Part shown: positions 1 to 7,731 of the stretch, in pieces
Layout of the letters: the number at the start of each line of letters is the position of its first letter
Numbering within the stretch: position 1 is the stretch's first letter
Virus record (IMG/VR): IMGVR_UViG_3300022743_000015
Location: 1 to 27,329 of that record
DNA length: 27,329 bases
Source of the DNA: a virus
Strand: one strand, 5' to 3'
Translations under genes and position numbers: made by a program
The notes under the pieces: model-generated
The model's database searches: none
What the model was told of the DNA's origin: nothing
The model's input: the letters and a program-made list of their open reading frames with translations, nothing else

Positions 1-121
1 AAGTTGCTGGTGCGATACGAGAAGCTCGAACGCAGCTTTGTTGCGCTCAACCACATCGCAGCCGCGATCATCGCGCTACGCAAGGTGCCGTTGAAGATCA
101 ACATAATTTACGGATAGATTC
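1..121 (+). mobile_element. IS5-family insertion sequence, 3' end (left copy)
   Basis: Bases 1-117 encode the last 38 residues of a transposase, ending in RKVPLKINIIYG and a TAG stop. The motif RYEKLERSFVALNHIAAAII is typical of the C-terminus of IS5-family DDE transposases. The element end is placed at base 121 because bases 1-121 are identical to the reverse complement of 27207-27327 and the two sequences diverge after that. The next bases are TAA here and TTA (read outward) at the other copy, which fits a TNA target duplication as used by the IS1031/IS427 groups. The rest of the element lies outside the window. The subgroup assignment is an inference. Confidence 0.85.
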
Positions 122-1754
122 TAAGCCCGTCCTTCTCGGCACTCGGCGGCTCGCCTTCCGGCGTCGCTGGGCGCTCCTCTCGGGGAGTCTGAACGAACGT
201 GTACGGTTCGAATCCACACCACCATCGCTCTTCGATTTGCTCGAGCTTCAGGAAGATGCCTTCCTGGAAGGGATAGCCGAGCTTTGGTACTACCCCTGTG
301 AGTGCACTGGCATAAGCCTGCTTGAGCCCGGCTAGGTCCTCAACACGCCTTTGGGTGTGCAGTTCGTCTTCACCCTCGCGAGGGGCTGTTACGACCAGGG
401 AATGGCCCGATGTGCGCAGCCTGGGGTTCAACGGACGGTGTCTGGACAGCGCCTGCACCAGCGCGTCGTAGAGCAGGCCCATAGCCCAACTGTTGCGCGC
501 CGCGTCGAGCTCGACAGTTCCTGCCAGCTTCGGACCCAGGGGAGTGAGCGCGGTGAGGATAGCATCGTCCCTGCCAAACACCGCAAGGTCCTTACCATTC
601 GCGGCCACCGCAGCGCGCACCTTTTTCTCCTTCAGCATCGACCGCACAACCGGTGAAGTCGCGGCCTGATTGAGCATTATCCGGCGGGCGAGCCGGGGCA
701 TAGACTCGATCAGCAAGGCCGAGTACCGCAGGACCGGAAATTGTCGAGCGTCACTTTGGGGCAACTGCACAGGCACCAGCCGCGGTTCTGCCCTTCCCTG
801 CTCAAGTTGGTCCATGAGGACCTTGGGGAGGTCAACATGCTTCAGCACGTCAGCGGCCAGCTCATCAAACGTCTTGCACTCCACGACGGCCACGTCGACG
901 CCAGCGAGCTGAGCGTTCGCCAGGAACTCCACCACGGCAGGAAGTAGCTTCGACGATGATTGAGTGACCCAGTACAGCCCGTTGGGGAACGGCGTGGTTT
1001 CCTTGAGGACAGCATTCAACGCCTCCATCACGGACGCATCACGGCCGCTGTAACCGACGAGCACCATGCCAAGTCGCTGGCTCACTTCGATCAGTACGTG
1101 CCGCATACGCTCGTCTTGCTTCTCGAGTTCCGAGCCGGTGTTCTTGATTTCAATGGATTGGTAGTCGCCGTGAAGCTTTGCCACCAGAGGCCAGTCGGCC
1201 TCGGTCAGGCACCGCTTGGCCCGTGCTGCTGAATCTAGGCCTGCGACTGTCGTACGGCGCTGGTCAGTAACCGGAAGCAACGTATTGGCTGCGACAGCAG
1301 CATCCTCTACCAAGGGGTCGAAGTTCGTGGTGAAGACGCAATCGACCTTGCCGCCAGCCATCATGCTTGCCAGGACCTTGTGTCCGTAGCATGGCGTGCC
1401 CTTCTTTATCGCGTCGTCGATGTACTGACGCCGCAACCGGGGGTGCGGGTACACCGCCTCGAACGCCTGGGCATATTCGGTGGGGTCACCATCGGGCGGC
1501 AACAGGGAGGACCCGCGAAAGAAGGCGTCGATTCGTTCGATCCACACCGGGTCGCCGGTGTCAATTTCGCGTTTGGAGAGGTTGTTCTCGCGGCAGTAGA
1601 TTTGGGCCTTGAAGTCCCGGATCATCATGTAGCCAGTCGGGATGCCAGACGCCGCCGAGGCACCTGCACCGAGAAACCATGCAACCAAGTTCGGCCGGAG
1701 CGCGATCGCTGTAGCGAATTCCCTCGCCGAAATCGTCGGAACTGAATCTGTCAA
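108..1754 (-). CDS. SIR2-like domain defence-type protein, C-terminus altered by IS
   Basis: The N-terminal ~290 residues form a SIR2-like (Rossmann, NAD-binding) domain: GAGAS at about residue 29, TTNFD at about 142, KLHGDY with the candidate catalytic His at about 195, and GYSGRD further on. Proteins of this class usually hydrolyse NAD in phage defence rather than deacylating proteins. The C-terminal ~250 residues are not clearly recognised. The stretch near the end with LKLEQIEERWWCGFEPYTF, and the total size, recall SIR2-APAZ partners of short Argonautes, but this is a guess. The last residues, LRIYP plus the stop, come from the flanking IS, so the native tail is lost or changed. A TTG start at 1754 is chosen because GGAGG lies 7 nt upstream; an ATG at 1817 (or TTG at 1820) would give about 570 aa without a visible ribosome site. 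No Argonaute or other partner is in the window. Confidence 0.8.
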   Translation of the reverse strand: MTDSVPTISAREFATAIALRPNLVAWFLGAGASAASGIPTGYMMIRDFKAQIYCRENNLSKREIDTGDPVWIERIDAFFRGSSLLPPDGDPTEYAQAFEAVYPHPRLRRQYIDDAIKKGTPCYGHKVLASMMAGGKVDCVFTTNFDPLVEDAAVAANTLLPVTDQRRTTVAGLDSAARAKRCLTEADWPLVAKLHGDYQSIEIKNTGSELEKQDERMRHVLIEVSQRLGMVLVGYSGRDASVMEALNAVLKETTPFPNGLYWVTQSSSKLLPAVVEFLANAQLAGVDVAVVECKTFDELAADVLKHVDLPKVLMDQLEQGRAEPRLVPVQLPQSDARQFPVLRYSALLIESMPRLARRIMLNQAATSPVVRSMLKEKKVRAAVAANGKDLAVFGRDDAILTALTPLGPKLAGTVELDAARNSWAMGLLYDALVQALSRHRPLNPRLRTSGHSLVVTAPREGEDELHTQRRVEDLAGLKQAYASALTGVVPKLGYPFQEGIFLKLEQIEERWWCGFEPYTFVQTPREERPATPEGEPPSAEKDGLRIYP

Positions 1755-2175
1755 GCCTATACCTCCGCTACGAGTGCCGCCCGCATCTGCGCCAAGCTTG
1801 TGCACTTTTGTAACCATCAATATAACGTGAACCCGTAGGCAAATTCATTTAAAACGTCAAGATCCCGATCCCTCAAGCGGATGACCGACGTTTTGTGAAG
1901 CCGGTCAGCGCACGCTGCCAGCTTACTTCGCGTAGGCTTCGGCGCCCGATCTTCAGCTCGCGGAAGTCTCACCCCAGGTCTCCATACATGACCTTGCCAG
2001 TCACCCCAATTACGTCAGCTGCCTCGCCTAAACCGGCCGTAGATGCCGCCATCGAGATCACGCGGCAATGACCGTAAAGTGCCCGACACCGTGAGCTTGG
2101 CTGTGGGAACTGACAGACGGCTTCCGCAGCCTTGGAGTCAGTCGCCATCACTATCCTTTTACAGTTTCCGCCTCA
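1755..2175. other. intergenic region between the sir2-like gene and the recombinase cassette
   Basis: About 420 bases without a convincing gene. A 60-codon open frame on the minus strand (2151-1969) has no clear ribosome site or recognisable family and is not called. A TTGACG on the minus strand near 1860-1855 could be a -35 box for the sir2-like gene, but no good -10 follows at standard spacing. Because large serine recombinases often lie next to their attachment site, this gap is a plausible place for one attachment half-site. No repeat pair in the window confirms it. Confidence 0.35.
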
Positions 2176-2613
2176 TCAAATCCGTAACCGCTGCTCCTCC
2201 CACAACGCAGGCGGATCCACAGCAAGATCAAACAACGTCAGGTGGTCCGGCAGCGCATCCTCCAGAATCGCCTCGACGATGTCCGGTGCCAAGGTAGTCA
2301 GATTGACCATCCGACTGACGTAGCTGTTGTCGACTCCCTCCAGCGCTGCAATTTCAGTCAGATTTCTCACCTTGCCGGACTCCAGCATAGCCAGCCACCG
2401 GTGGCCTCTGGCCAGCGCCAGTTGCAGCGGTGTGGCCGCCACATCCCAAGGTCGCAACAGTTTGCCCGGCTGCCCTGATTGCCCGTTGGGCAGAGTCATT
2501 TGTTTGCGCCCGCTGCGGCGCTTGATCTGAATCGGTACCGACAGCGTGATCCGGCCGTCGCTGGACTGGATTACTTCTGTGGTGCCGGTGGCTCGGATTT
2601 GAAGTTCGCTCAT
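2176..2613 (-). CDS. small HTH (ParB/KorB-like) protein of the recombinase cassette
   Basis: A 145-aa protein. Residues ~84-105 (LTEIAALEGVDNSYVSRMVN) form a helix-turn-helix like those of ParB/KorB or sigma-like domains. The N-terminal part is basic (KRRSGRK at ~31-37). It overlaps the stop of the serine recombinase gene by the four bases ATGA and has a strong GGAGG ribosome site about 7 nt before its ATG, so the two are probably co-translated. In many proteobacterial prophages a similar short HTH protein follows this recombinase type. A role as recombination directionality factor or accessory DNA-binding protein is a reasonable inference but not shown by the sequence. Confidence 0.75.
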   Translation of the reverse strand: MSELQIRATGTTEVIQSSDGRITLSVPIQIKRRSGRKQMTLPNGQSGQPGKLLRPWDVAATPLQLALARGHRWLAMLESGKVRNLTEIAALEGVDNSYVSRMVNLTTLAPDIVEAILEDALPDHLTLFDLAVDPPALWEEQRLRI

Positions 2614-3980
2614 GCCATGGCCTCCGCTTCCAATTCCGTTTCAGTGGTGCGCAGTTTTTTGTGATGCAACTCAAGCAACAGTCGCTGGATGCCCGTGGGG
2701 TGCAAATCCATTGACATGTTGTTTGGTGAGACATTTACCTGGCGAACCAGCAACCGCACAATCCGCATCTGCTCCGCAGGGAATAACTGGTCCCAGACAT
2801 CGTCAAGCCGCTTCATGGCCACCGTCACGACGGCTTCATCCAGCGTCGGCTCGTATTTCAGGGCCTGCGGCAGGACATCTCTAACCACATCCGGCGAGCG
2901 CAAATGACCGCGCAGTTGCTCCAGCACCGCTGACTCCAACTCCGCCGCTGGCATGCGGGGCAGGCCCGATGCACCGGCGTGCTCCTTGATGTCGCGCTGC
3001 GGCACGTAATACCGGTAGCGGCGACCGTTTTGTTTGGCGGTTTGGAATGGCGACATAGCGCGGCCGTCACTGCCAAAGACGATGCCTTTGAGCAGGTACT
3101 GCGTGGCTGCCCGGGTCGTGCCTGCCCGCACCCGGCCGTTGGTGCTGAGGATCGCGTGCGCATCATCCCAAATGGACTTCGTGATGATCGGCGGGTGCTC
3201 CGCCTGGTACCAAAGCTCCTTGTGGCGCAACTCACCCAGGTAGGTGCGGTTGTTCAGTACCTTGTAAATCAGTCCTTTGTCGATCGGCTTGCCCTCCCGG
3301 ACTCGACCGTCCTGGGTGGTCCAGGCTTTGGAGGTCACACCGTCCAGCCGCAACTCCTTGACCAACTTGGTGGTCGAGCCCAATTCCACAAAACGCTGGA
3401 AGATGTGCGCGATCGTCTTGGCCTCGGCCTCATTGGGAATCAGACGCCGATTGGCAACGTCATAGCCAATCGGGGGGATGCCGCCCATCCACATGCCCTT
3501 GCGTTTGCTGGCTGCAATCTTGTCCCTGATGCGCTCGCCAGTCACCTCCCGCTCAAACTGGGCAAAGGACAGCAGCACGTTGAGCATCAGTCGGCCCATG
3601 GATGTGGTCGTGTTGAATTGCTGGGTGACCGACACAAAGGACACGCCCTGGCGCTCAAAGACCTCGACCATCTTGGAAAAGTCAGCCAGGCAGCGAGTCA
3701 GCCGGTCGATCTTGTAGATCACGATCACATCAATTTTCCCGGCCTCAATGTCGGCCATCAGGCGCTTGAGAGCGGGGCGTTCCATGTTGCCGCCGGAGAA
3801 TGCCGGGTCGTCATAGTCATCAGCCACCGCAATCCAGCCCTCGGCGCGCTGGCTGGCGATGTAGGCATGCCCGGCGTCGCGCTGGGCATCAATCGAGTTG
3901 TATTCCTGGTCAAGTCCTTCTTCGCTGGACTTGCGCGTGTAAACCGCGCAGCGCATGCGGCGTTTCAATACTTCACTCAT
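2610..3980 (-). CDS. large serine recombinase (integrase)
   Basis: A 456-aa site-specific recombinase of the serine family, the likely phage integrase. The N-terminal resolvase domain shows YTRKSSEEG with nucleophile Ser18, and DRLTR at ~92-96 followed by the GERIRDKIAASK long-helix region. A recombinase domain (~170-280, PPIGYD..., LNNRTYLGELRHKE) and a C-terminal region follow. The usual Cys-rich zinc beta-ribbon is not obvious: no clear CxxC pairs are visible around 290-330, so this is a shorter, zinc-poor variant. The start at 3980 overlaps DUF2924 by ATGA, with AAGG upstream. The gene sits in a four-gene minus-strand cassette at the prophage edge, as expected for an integration module. 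A full-length, undisrupted frame suggests it was functional recently. Confidence 0.93.
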   Translation of the reverse strand: MSEVLKRRMRCAVYTRKSSEEGLDQEYNSIDAQRDAGHAYIASQRAEGWIAVADDYDDPAFSGGNMERPALKRLMADIEAGKIDVIVIYKIDRLTRCLADFSKMVEVFERQGVSFVSVTQQFNTTTSMGRLMLNVLLSFAQFEREVTGERIRDKIAASKRKGMWMGGIPPIGYDVANRRLIPNEAEAKTIAHIFQRFVELGSTTKLVKELRLDGVTSKAWTTQDGRVREGKPIDKGLIYKVLNNRTYLGELRHKELWYQAEHPPIITKSIWDDAHAILSTNGRVRAGTTRAATQYLLKGIVFGSDGRAMSPFQTAKQNGRRYRYYVPQRDIKEHAGASGLPRMPAAELESAVLEQLRGHLRSPDVVRDVLPQALKYEPTLDEAVVTVAMKRLDDVWDQLFPAEQMRIVRLLVRQVNVSPNNMSMDLHPTGIQRLLLELHHKKLRTTETELEAEAMA

Positions 3981-4489
3981 TTGGAGCCGCCTTTCTTGGC
4001 TGAAGATTTGGCTGCGTCGTCCTTGAGCCCAAAAAAGACGGGACCTGACCAGCGGCTGCTGGTGATCTCTCGCGCAATCATCGAGAGGCTGCGGTAGGGG
4101 CGACCTTCAAACTCGTACTGGCCGTCGGCCGTGGCGATCACCTGGTGCACCTTGCCGTGGTACTCGCGGGTGAACAGTGTGCCGGGCGTTGGGTGGAAAT
4201 CTCGGTCTCGCTTTCTGAGCTTGCCGGTGGCAATCAGCGAGGCAATCTTTTTGTTATTGCGCTCCAGCAGCCCCGGGTCGACCTTGCGGAACTCGACCTC
4301 CTGCAGTTTGTAGGCAATGCGGCGCTCCAGAAATTGCCGGTTGTGGGTGGGTGTTTCACCGCCGAACAGCTTTCGCCACAGGGCTTTGATTTCTGCAAAC
4401 GGCAGGCTGGGCAGTTCATGCACCTGGGCCACTGCGGTCCGGTGAAGGGTTGGTGGAGTTTTGCTTGGTTTCATTTGAACCTCGTTCAT
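3977..4489 (-). CDS. DUF2924 family protein
   Basis: A 170-aa basic protein of the DUF2924 family, recognised by the order ...LPFAEIKALWRKLFGGETPTHNRQFLERRIAYKLQE..., then RDFHPTPGTLFTREYHGKVHQVIATADGQYEFEGRPYRSLSMIAREIT...SRWSGPVFFGL (quoted only in part). The family is almost always found directly upstream of this kind of serine recombinase; its biochemical role is not established to my knowledge. An ATG at 4489 overlaps the upstream gene by ATGA. An ATG at 4474 is the better start by ribosome site (GAGG 6 nt upstream), and it lies 44 nt from the CAGAGCG core of the control element at 4505-4537, a spacing matched at the two other copies. The C-terminal KSSAKKGGSK is a basic tail. Confidence 0.88.
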   Translation of the reverse strand: MNEVQMKPSKTPPTLHRTAVAQVHELPSLPFAEIKALWRKLFGGETPTHNRQFLERRIAYKLQEVEFRKVDPGLLERNNKKIASLIATGKLRKRDRDFHPTPGTLFTREYHGKVHQVIATADGQYEFEGRPYRSLSMIAREITSSRWSGPVFFGLKDDAAKSSAKKGGSK

Positions 4490-4695
4490 TTGTTGATGAG
4501 GTCTGTATGAACGCTCTGGTCACCAGAGAAGCCAAGTAAAACTTTTCGCTCAGTGGCAGGTATCTGACGTTTGGCCGGGCTTGACTGACGCAGCCTGACC
4601 AGGCCCTTTGCGAGGATGGAGGCGATCTCCAGCCGACGCTGATCAGGGGTCATGCGCTCAGGCGGGAGGTGGTTAATGCTGTTTTTTAGGCTCAT
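4486..4695 (-). CDS. small protein at the head of the recombinase cassette
   Basis: A 69-aa protein with MTPDQRRLEIASILAKGLVRLR in the centre, a helical segment common to short proteins encoded ahead of DUF2924 in recombinase cassettes. It ends with LGFSGDQSVHTDLINK. The DNA of this tail is the control element described separately, so its coding role and its regulatory role overlap. It overlaps DUF2924 by ATGA. No strong ribosome site precedes the ATG at 4695. The function is unknown. Confidence 0.6.
   Translation of the reverse strand: MSLKNSINHLPPERMTPDQRRLEIASILAKGLVRLRQSSPAKRQIPATERKVLLGFSGDQSVHTDLINK
4505..4537 (-). promoter_or_regulatory. shared control element, copy 1 (ahead of DUF2924/recombinase)
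   Basis: On the minus strand it reads ACTTGGCTT, 10 variable bases, CAGAGCGTTCATAC. The same arrangement with identical spacing occurs at 19544-19512 (minus) and, with a diverged 3' end, at 18095-18127 (plus). A 15-bp imperfect-centre palindrome, CTCTGGT-G-ACCAGAG, overlaps it (4514-4528). It lies about 30 nt ahead of the ATG at 4474. It may be a promoter or operator, or an mRNA leader element. Confidence 0.65.
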
Positions 4696-4770
4696 TGGGT
4701 AGCGTTCCGTGTTGACAAACTTGTGTAGCCAAAATTGTCTTTAAGGGTTGCCTCCAAGGCCAGCAGGGAG

Positions 4771-4810
4771 TTGCGGGTGGTTGTGGGTTGGTGCGGGTTC
4801 CTGCGGGTTA
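4771..4810 (+). repeat. four tandem 10-bp repeats (TGCGGGTTnn)
   Basis: Four copies of TGCGGGT, one with a single change (TGTGGGT), begin at 4772, 4782, 4792 and 4802, exactly one helical turn apart. They lie about 55 bp upstream of the -35 box of the repressor gene and about 75 bp upstream of the recombinase cassette start, so they could bind a regulator cooperatively on one face of the DNA. Confidence 0.7.
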
Positions 4811-4862
4811 ACGCCTGAAATCATCGTAAAAAATGTTTTTTGCAATTGAAGACACAAGATCA

Positions 4863-4897
4863 TTGCAAAGTGAACGATCGTTCTCTACAATGATTCC
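4863..4897 (+). promoter_or_regulatory. repressor promoter with palindromic operator; probably leaderless
   Basis: TTGCAA (4863-4868) and TACAAT (4886-4891) are separated by 17 bp, a good sigma70-type promoter. The spacer carries the perfect palindrome GAACGATCGTTC (4872-4883), which resembles the GAAC-N4-GTTC boxes of some LexA proteins and is well placed for self-repression. The predicted transcription start, about 7 nt after the -10, falls at the GTG start codon (4898), and no ribosome site precedes it. The mRNA is therefore probably leaderless, as for lambda cI from PRM. Promoter and operator are seen in the sequence; function is inferred. Confidence 0.75.
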
Positions 4898-5485
4898 GTG
4901 AAGAAAACAATCAACGATCTCGAACACCTGGCCACCCTGCAGGACTATTACGCCCAGCACCGGGTGTTGCCCTCGTACACCCGGCTGATGTCGCTGTTGG
5001 GGTTCGCCTCCAAGTCCGGTATCAAAAAGGTGCTGGAGCGGCTGGAGGTTGCGGGCATGCTGGAGCGCACCTCGGATGGCGACTGGTCTCCGACCGATCG
5101 CTTCTTTGACCGCTCCATTGCAAATCTGCCAGTTGCCGCTGGCATGCCCTTGCCAACTGTAGACGAGGGTGGCGAGCAGATGACGCTGGACCGCTTTTTG
5201 ATCGCCCGGCCCGCCAACACGGTGCTGGTGCGGGTCAAAGGCGACTCAATGATCAACGCCGGTATCCACAGCGGGGATCTGGCTGTCGTCGAGCGACGCA
5301 GTCAGGCCAACCCCGGTGAAGTGGTGGTTGCGATCGTTGATGATGAATTCACACTGAAAACACTCGGACGAGACAAAGACGGATATCACCTGCTTCCCGC
5401 CAACCCGGATTTCCCCACCATCCGGCCCAACGGCAAACTTGAGATTTTTGGGGTTTTGGTTGGCCTTGTGCGCAAATACTCATGA
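4898..5485 (+). CDS. LexA/CI-like S24 self-cleaving repressor
   Basis: A 195-aa protein with LexA architecture: an N-terminal winged HTH (about 1-65, with FASKSGIKKVLERLEVAGML) and a C-terminal S24 peptidase domain. The likely cleavage bond is Ala81-Gly82 in VAAGMP, with catalytic Ser117 in KGDSM and Lys154 in FTLKTL. The Ser-Lys distance of 37 residues equals that of E. coli LexA. RecA-stimulated self-cleavage and SOS-linked derepression are therefore expected. It starts at GTG 4898, directly at the predicted transcription start. It could be the prophage repressor, or a dedicated regulator of the two genes that follow 12 bp downstream. Its size fits LexA (about 200 aa) more closely than a long CI. 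Confidence 0.9.
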   Translation: MKKTINDLEHLATLQDYYAQHRVLPSYTRLMSLLGFASKSGIKKVLERLEVAGMLERTSDGDWSPTDRFFDRSIANLPVAAGMPLPTVDEGGEQMTLDRFLIARPANTVLVRVKGDSMINAGIHSGDLAVVERRSQANPGEVVVAIVDDEFTLKTLGRDKDGYHLLPANPDFPTIRPNGKLEIFGVLVGLVRKYS

Positions 5486-5497
5486 GGCAAACTAACA

Positions 5498-6739
5498 ATG
5501 AAAATATTCAACCCTGCACATTTCCTGCGTCACATTTCGATGCCAACCCTGCGCGAATTTACCGACGCGCATCCCCTGGGCCAAAGCCTGGTCATTGACT
5601 GGAGCCTGGCGCAGGAACTGCTGCCCGCCGTGGTCAATGATGCGGTCGCGTTGCTTGACGCTTCCATGCAGGGTGCCGAGATGACGCACGCCGAGCGCGA
5701 GTCGGTTGAATACAACCTGCATCTCTGGCATGACGACCTGCGCCGCGCTCACCTGATGTCCAACGATCTCTCCATCCAAGAGTTTCAGACCTCATGCGCT
5801 GGTGATCGCGAGGTGCAGGAAGCATTTGCCAGCCGCGATGCCCGCGAGCAGTCGCTGTGGATGCTGACCTTTCGGGACACCGCCTTTCGCAACGCTGAAA
5901 TGCACATTGCCTTTCAGGCCAAGTCCAATGGCAAGTACTGGAAAAAACACCGCATCCAGCCTGGGCTTGACCCGATGCAAGACCGCAGCAAACTCGATGC
6001 CTTTTGCCACGAGGTGGCCAAACTCTACAAAAGCGTGGGCGGTGGCGACGGCACCCACATTGAGGTCAGCAAACGGGCCGCCGACGGCAGCGTGCAACTG
6101 ACCATCTACATCGAAGGCCCCGTCACGGCGATTGCACATTTTTCGGAAAGCAGTTTCAAACGCATCAACACCCGCATCGCGCTGGAGACTGCGCTGGTGT
6201 ACCAGCCCTCGACCGGTTTCATTGAAACCGTCGTTAAGGGTGGTGCCAAGAATCATGGCGCGGTGCTTGAACTCTTTGGCAAGCATGTGGTCGAGGCAGC
6301 CATCAAGCCTGAAGAAATAGAGAAGACCCGCTACAAACTCAATGCCTTGCGCGACGGCATGATGGAGCCGTTTGAGGACTGGTCAGCCTATGGCGTCGAG
6401 AAGGTTCGTCTGCGCCGGGCACGCTTCACGCCCATGGGACGCACCGGCATTTCGTTTCAGGTGGAAGCACCATCGGCCAAAGACCAGGACGATGCGATCC
6501 GACTGGCGCTGACAGGGCTCAAGGTGCATCACTCTTTCGAGTCGGAATACAACATGAGCAGTGCCTCGGTCATCGTCTACACACTGCCAACTGAAAGCCG
6601 CAAGGCCGGACATTTCAGCTTTGATATTTCTGCCACAGGCTCTTCGACCATCAAAAACCTGGCTGACAAGAATCAGCCAACGGCACTGGCTGTTCTGCAT
6701 TCGCTGAACGTGATCGAAGCAGAAGAGGTTGCGGCGTGA
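5498..6739 (+). CDS. unrecognised 413-aa protein of the repressor cassette
   Basis: I do not recognise the family. It is soluble in character, with no membrane segment or signal peptide. The N-terminal third is largely helical (WSLAQELLPAVVNDAVALLDASMQ). A middle part alternates beta-like stretches (HIEVSKRAADGSVQLTIYIEG) with the charged segment EEIEKTRYKLNALRDGMMEPFEDWSAYGVEKVRLRRARF (quoted in parts). The C-terminal part is again beta-rich. It follows the LexA-like gene by 12 bp and overlaps the next gene by GTGA, so all three are probably one transcript. A GAGG lies 10-13 nt before the ATG. Its position between repressor and terminator suggests a phage accessory or immunity cassette, but no function can be assigned. 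Confidence 0.85.
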   Translation: MKIFNPAHFLRHISMPTLREFTDAHPLGQSLVIDWSLAQELLPAVVNDAVALLDASMQGAEMTHAERESVEYNLHLWHDDLRRAHLMSNDLSIQEFQTSCAGDREVQEAFASRDAREQSLWMLTFRDTAFRNAEMHIAFQAKSNGKYWKKHRIQPGLDPMQDRSKLDAFCHEVAKLYKSVGGGDGTHIEVSKRAADGSVQLTIYIEGPVTAIAHFSESSFKRINTRIALETALVYQPSTGFIETVVKGGAKNHGAVLELFGKHVVEAAIKPEEIEKTRYKLNALRDGMMEPFEDWSAYGVEKVRLRRARFTPMGRTGISFQVEAPSAKDQDDAIRLALTGLKVHHSFESEYNMSSASVIVYTLPTESRKAGHFSFDISATGSSTIKNLADKNQPTALAVLHSLNVIEAEEVAA

Positions 6740-7701
6740 GTCTTGCGCAAATCAGTGCCACCAGTGTGTTATGCCAACTCCTTGAGCGTGAAAAACCCGA
6801 GGTCAACGGCATGACTCTGTTGGGTGGTGAATATGGGGACGCCGGACGTGATTTGTTGCGTGAACGACTGCTTGTCGTTGGCGCGTCACTCTCGCACGTG
6901 ACGTGCCCTGAGTGTGGTGTGGAACTGGCGCGCGTCGTTCGTGATCTCGCCCATGAAAACATCCTGCTCTACTGCGATGAATGCGGCGAAGTCACCGGCT
7001 CAAGGTCCTTGCAAGAAACCTACAAAGTGAGCCTGCCCAAGTTCATTGACCGCCTGATGCTTGGGCTTGGAACGCCGACCAGCGCCAAGAAAGAAGTCGC
7101 CACCGAGGTGGCCTGGCGCATCGGGGTCACGGAGCCTGCGCGTGGCAAACCGCTCACCTGGTACTTCGCACGCCACTTGCATGACCACAAGACGGCGCAG
7201 CGGCTGGTGGAAACCATCTGGCAGGACCAGGCGCACAAGTCGGCGAAGGTGCTCACCAGCAGCGCGTTACCACTGCCCGAGGGCTCGCCCCTGAGTGACT
7301 TTGATGTGGTCCATCTCAGTGATGTCGCCCGCATCTCGCAAAGCAAATTTGTGTTCTTCAATGACCGCATGAGCGTGCCCGTTTCAGCGCCGGTTGAAGA
7401 CACCCTGTTTCAAACCACGCTGCGCCTGGTACGCACGGAGGGCAAGGCGCGTGTGGATGGCATTGACTATCCGCTGGAGCCACGGCAGAAGGATTTGTTG
7501 TTGGCGCTGATGGACGACTTTGATCGTGAGATGGACCGTGATGCATTGCGTACAGCATGTCGATCACAAGCCGATCCGTTTTCACCAATCAAAGTATTCG
7601 ATCGAAATAAGGTGGTCTACAAACAGTTCATCAAATACCAGTCTGGTGACGGCGTTTACGCCTTGCAAATACCCGCGGAAGACCGTGACTGGCTGACCTG
7701 A
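6736..7701 (+). CDS. unrecognised 321-aa zinc-ribbon protein of the repressor cassette
   Basis: A protein with a four-Cys zinc ribbon near the N-terminus, CPEC at 57-60 and CDEC at 80-83 (19 residues apart). The middle section is charged and contains WYFARHLHDHKTAQRLVETIWQ. The last ~75 residues (from PLEPRQKDLLLALMDDF to GVYALQI) resemble a winged-helix DNA-binding domain of the OmpR type. It starts at GTG 6736, overlapping the upstream stop (GTGA), with AGAGG about 8 nt before. The layout suggests a DNA- or RNA-binding partner of the 413-aa protein. The zinc ribbon is seen directly; the winged helix is an inference from pattern. Confidence 0.85.
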   Translation: MSLAQISATSVLCQLLEREKPEVNGMTLLGGEYGDAGRDLLRERLLVVGASLSHVTCPECGVELARVVRDLAHENILLYCDECGEVTGSRSLQETYKVSLPKFIDRLMLGLGTPTSAKKEVATEVAWRIGVTEPARGKPLTWYFARHLHDHKTAQRLVETIWQDQAHKSAKVLTSSALPLPEGSPLSDFDVVHLSDVARISQSKFVFFNDRMSVPVSAPVEDTLFQTTLRLVRTEGKARVDGIDYPLEPRQKDLLLALMDDFDREMDRDALRTACRSQADPFSPIKVFDRNKVVYKQFIKYQSGDGVYALQIPAEDRDWLT

Positions 7702-7731
7702 GTCACTGCAACCCTCTTAGACCTAAGCTTT

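Noticed and set aside
1969-2151. 60-aa minus-strand gene
   Set aside because: No ribosome site, no family and no close operon link; it may be a decayed remnant.
2354-2734. 126-codon minus-strand frame bridging the recombinase and HTH genes
   Set aside because: It reads across the ATGA junction in another frame; the two genes each have proper starts and domains, so it is not a frameshift fusion.
2979-4097. 372-codon plus-strand open frame
   Set aside because: It is antisense to the serine recombinase and DUF2924 genes, shows no domain, and its length follows from the GC-rich third positions of the real genes.
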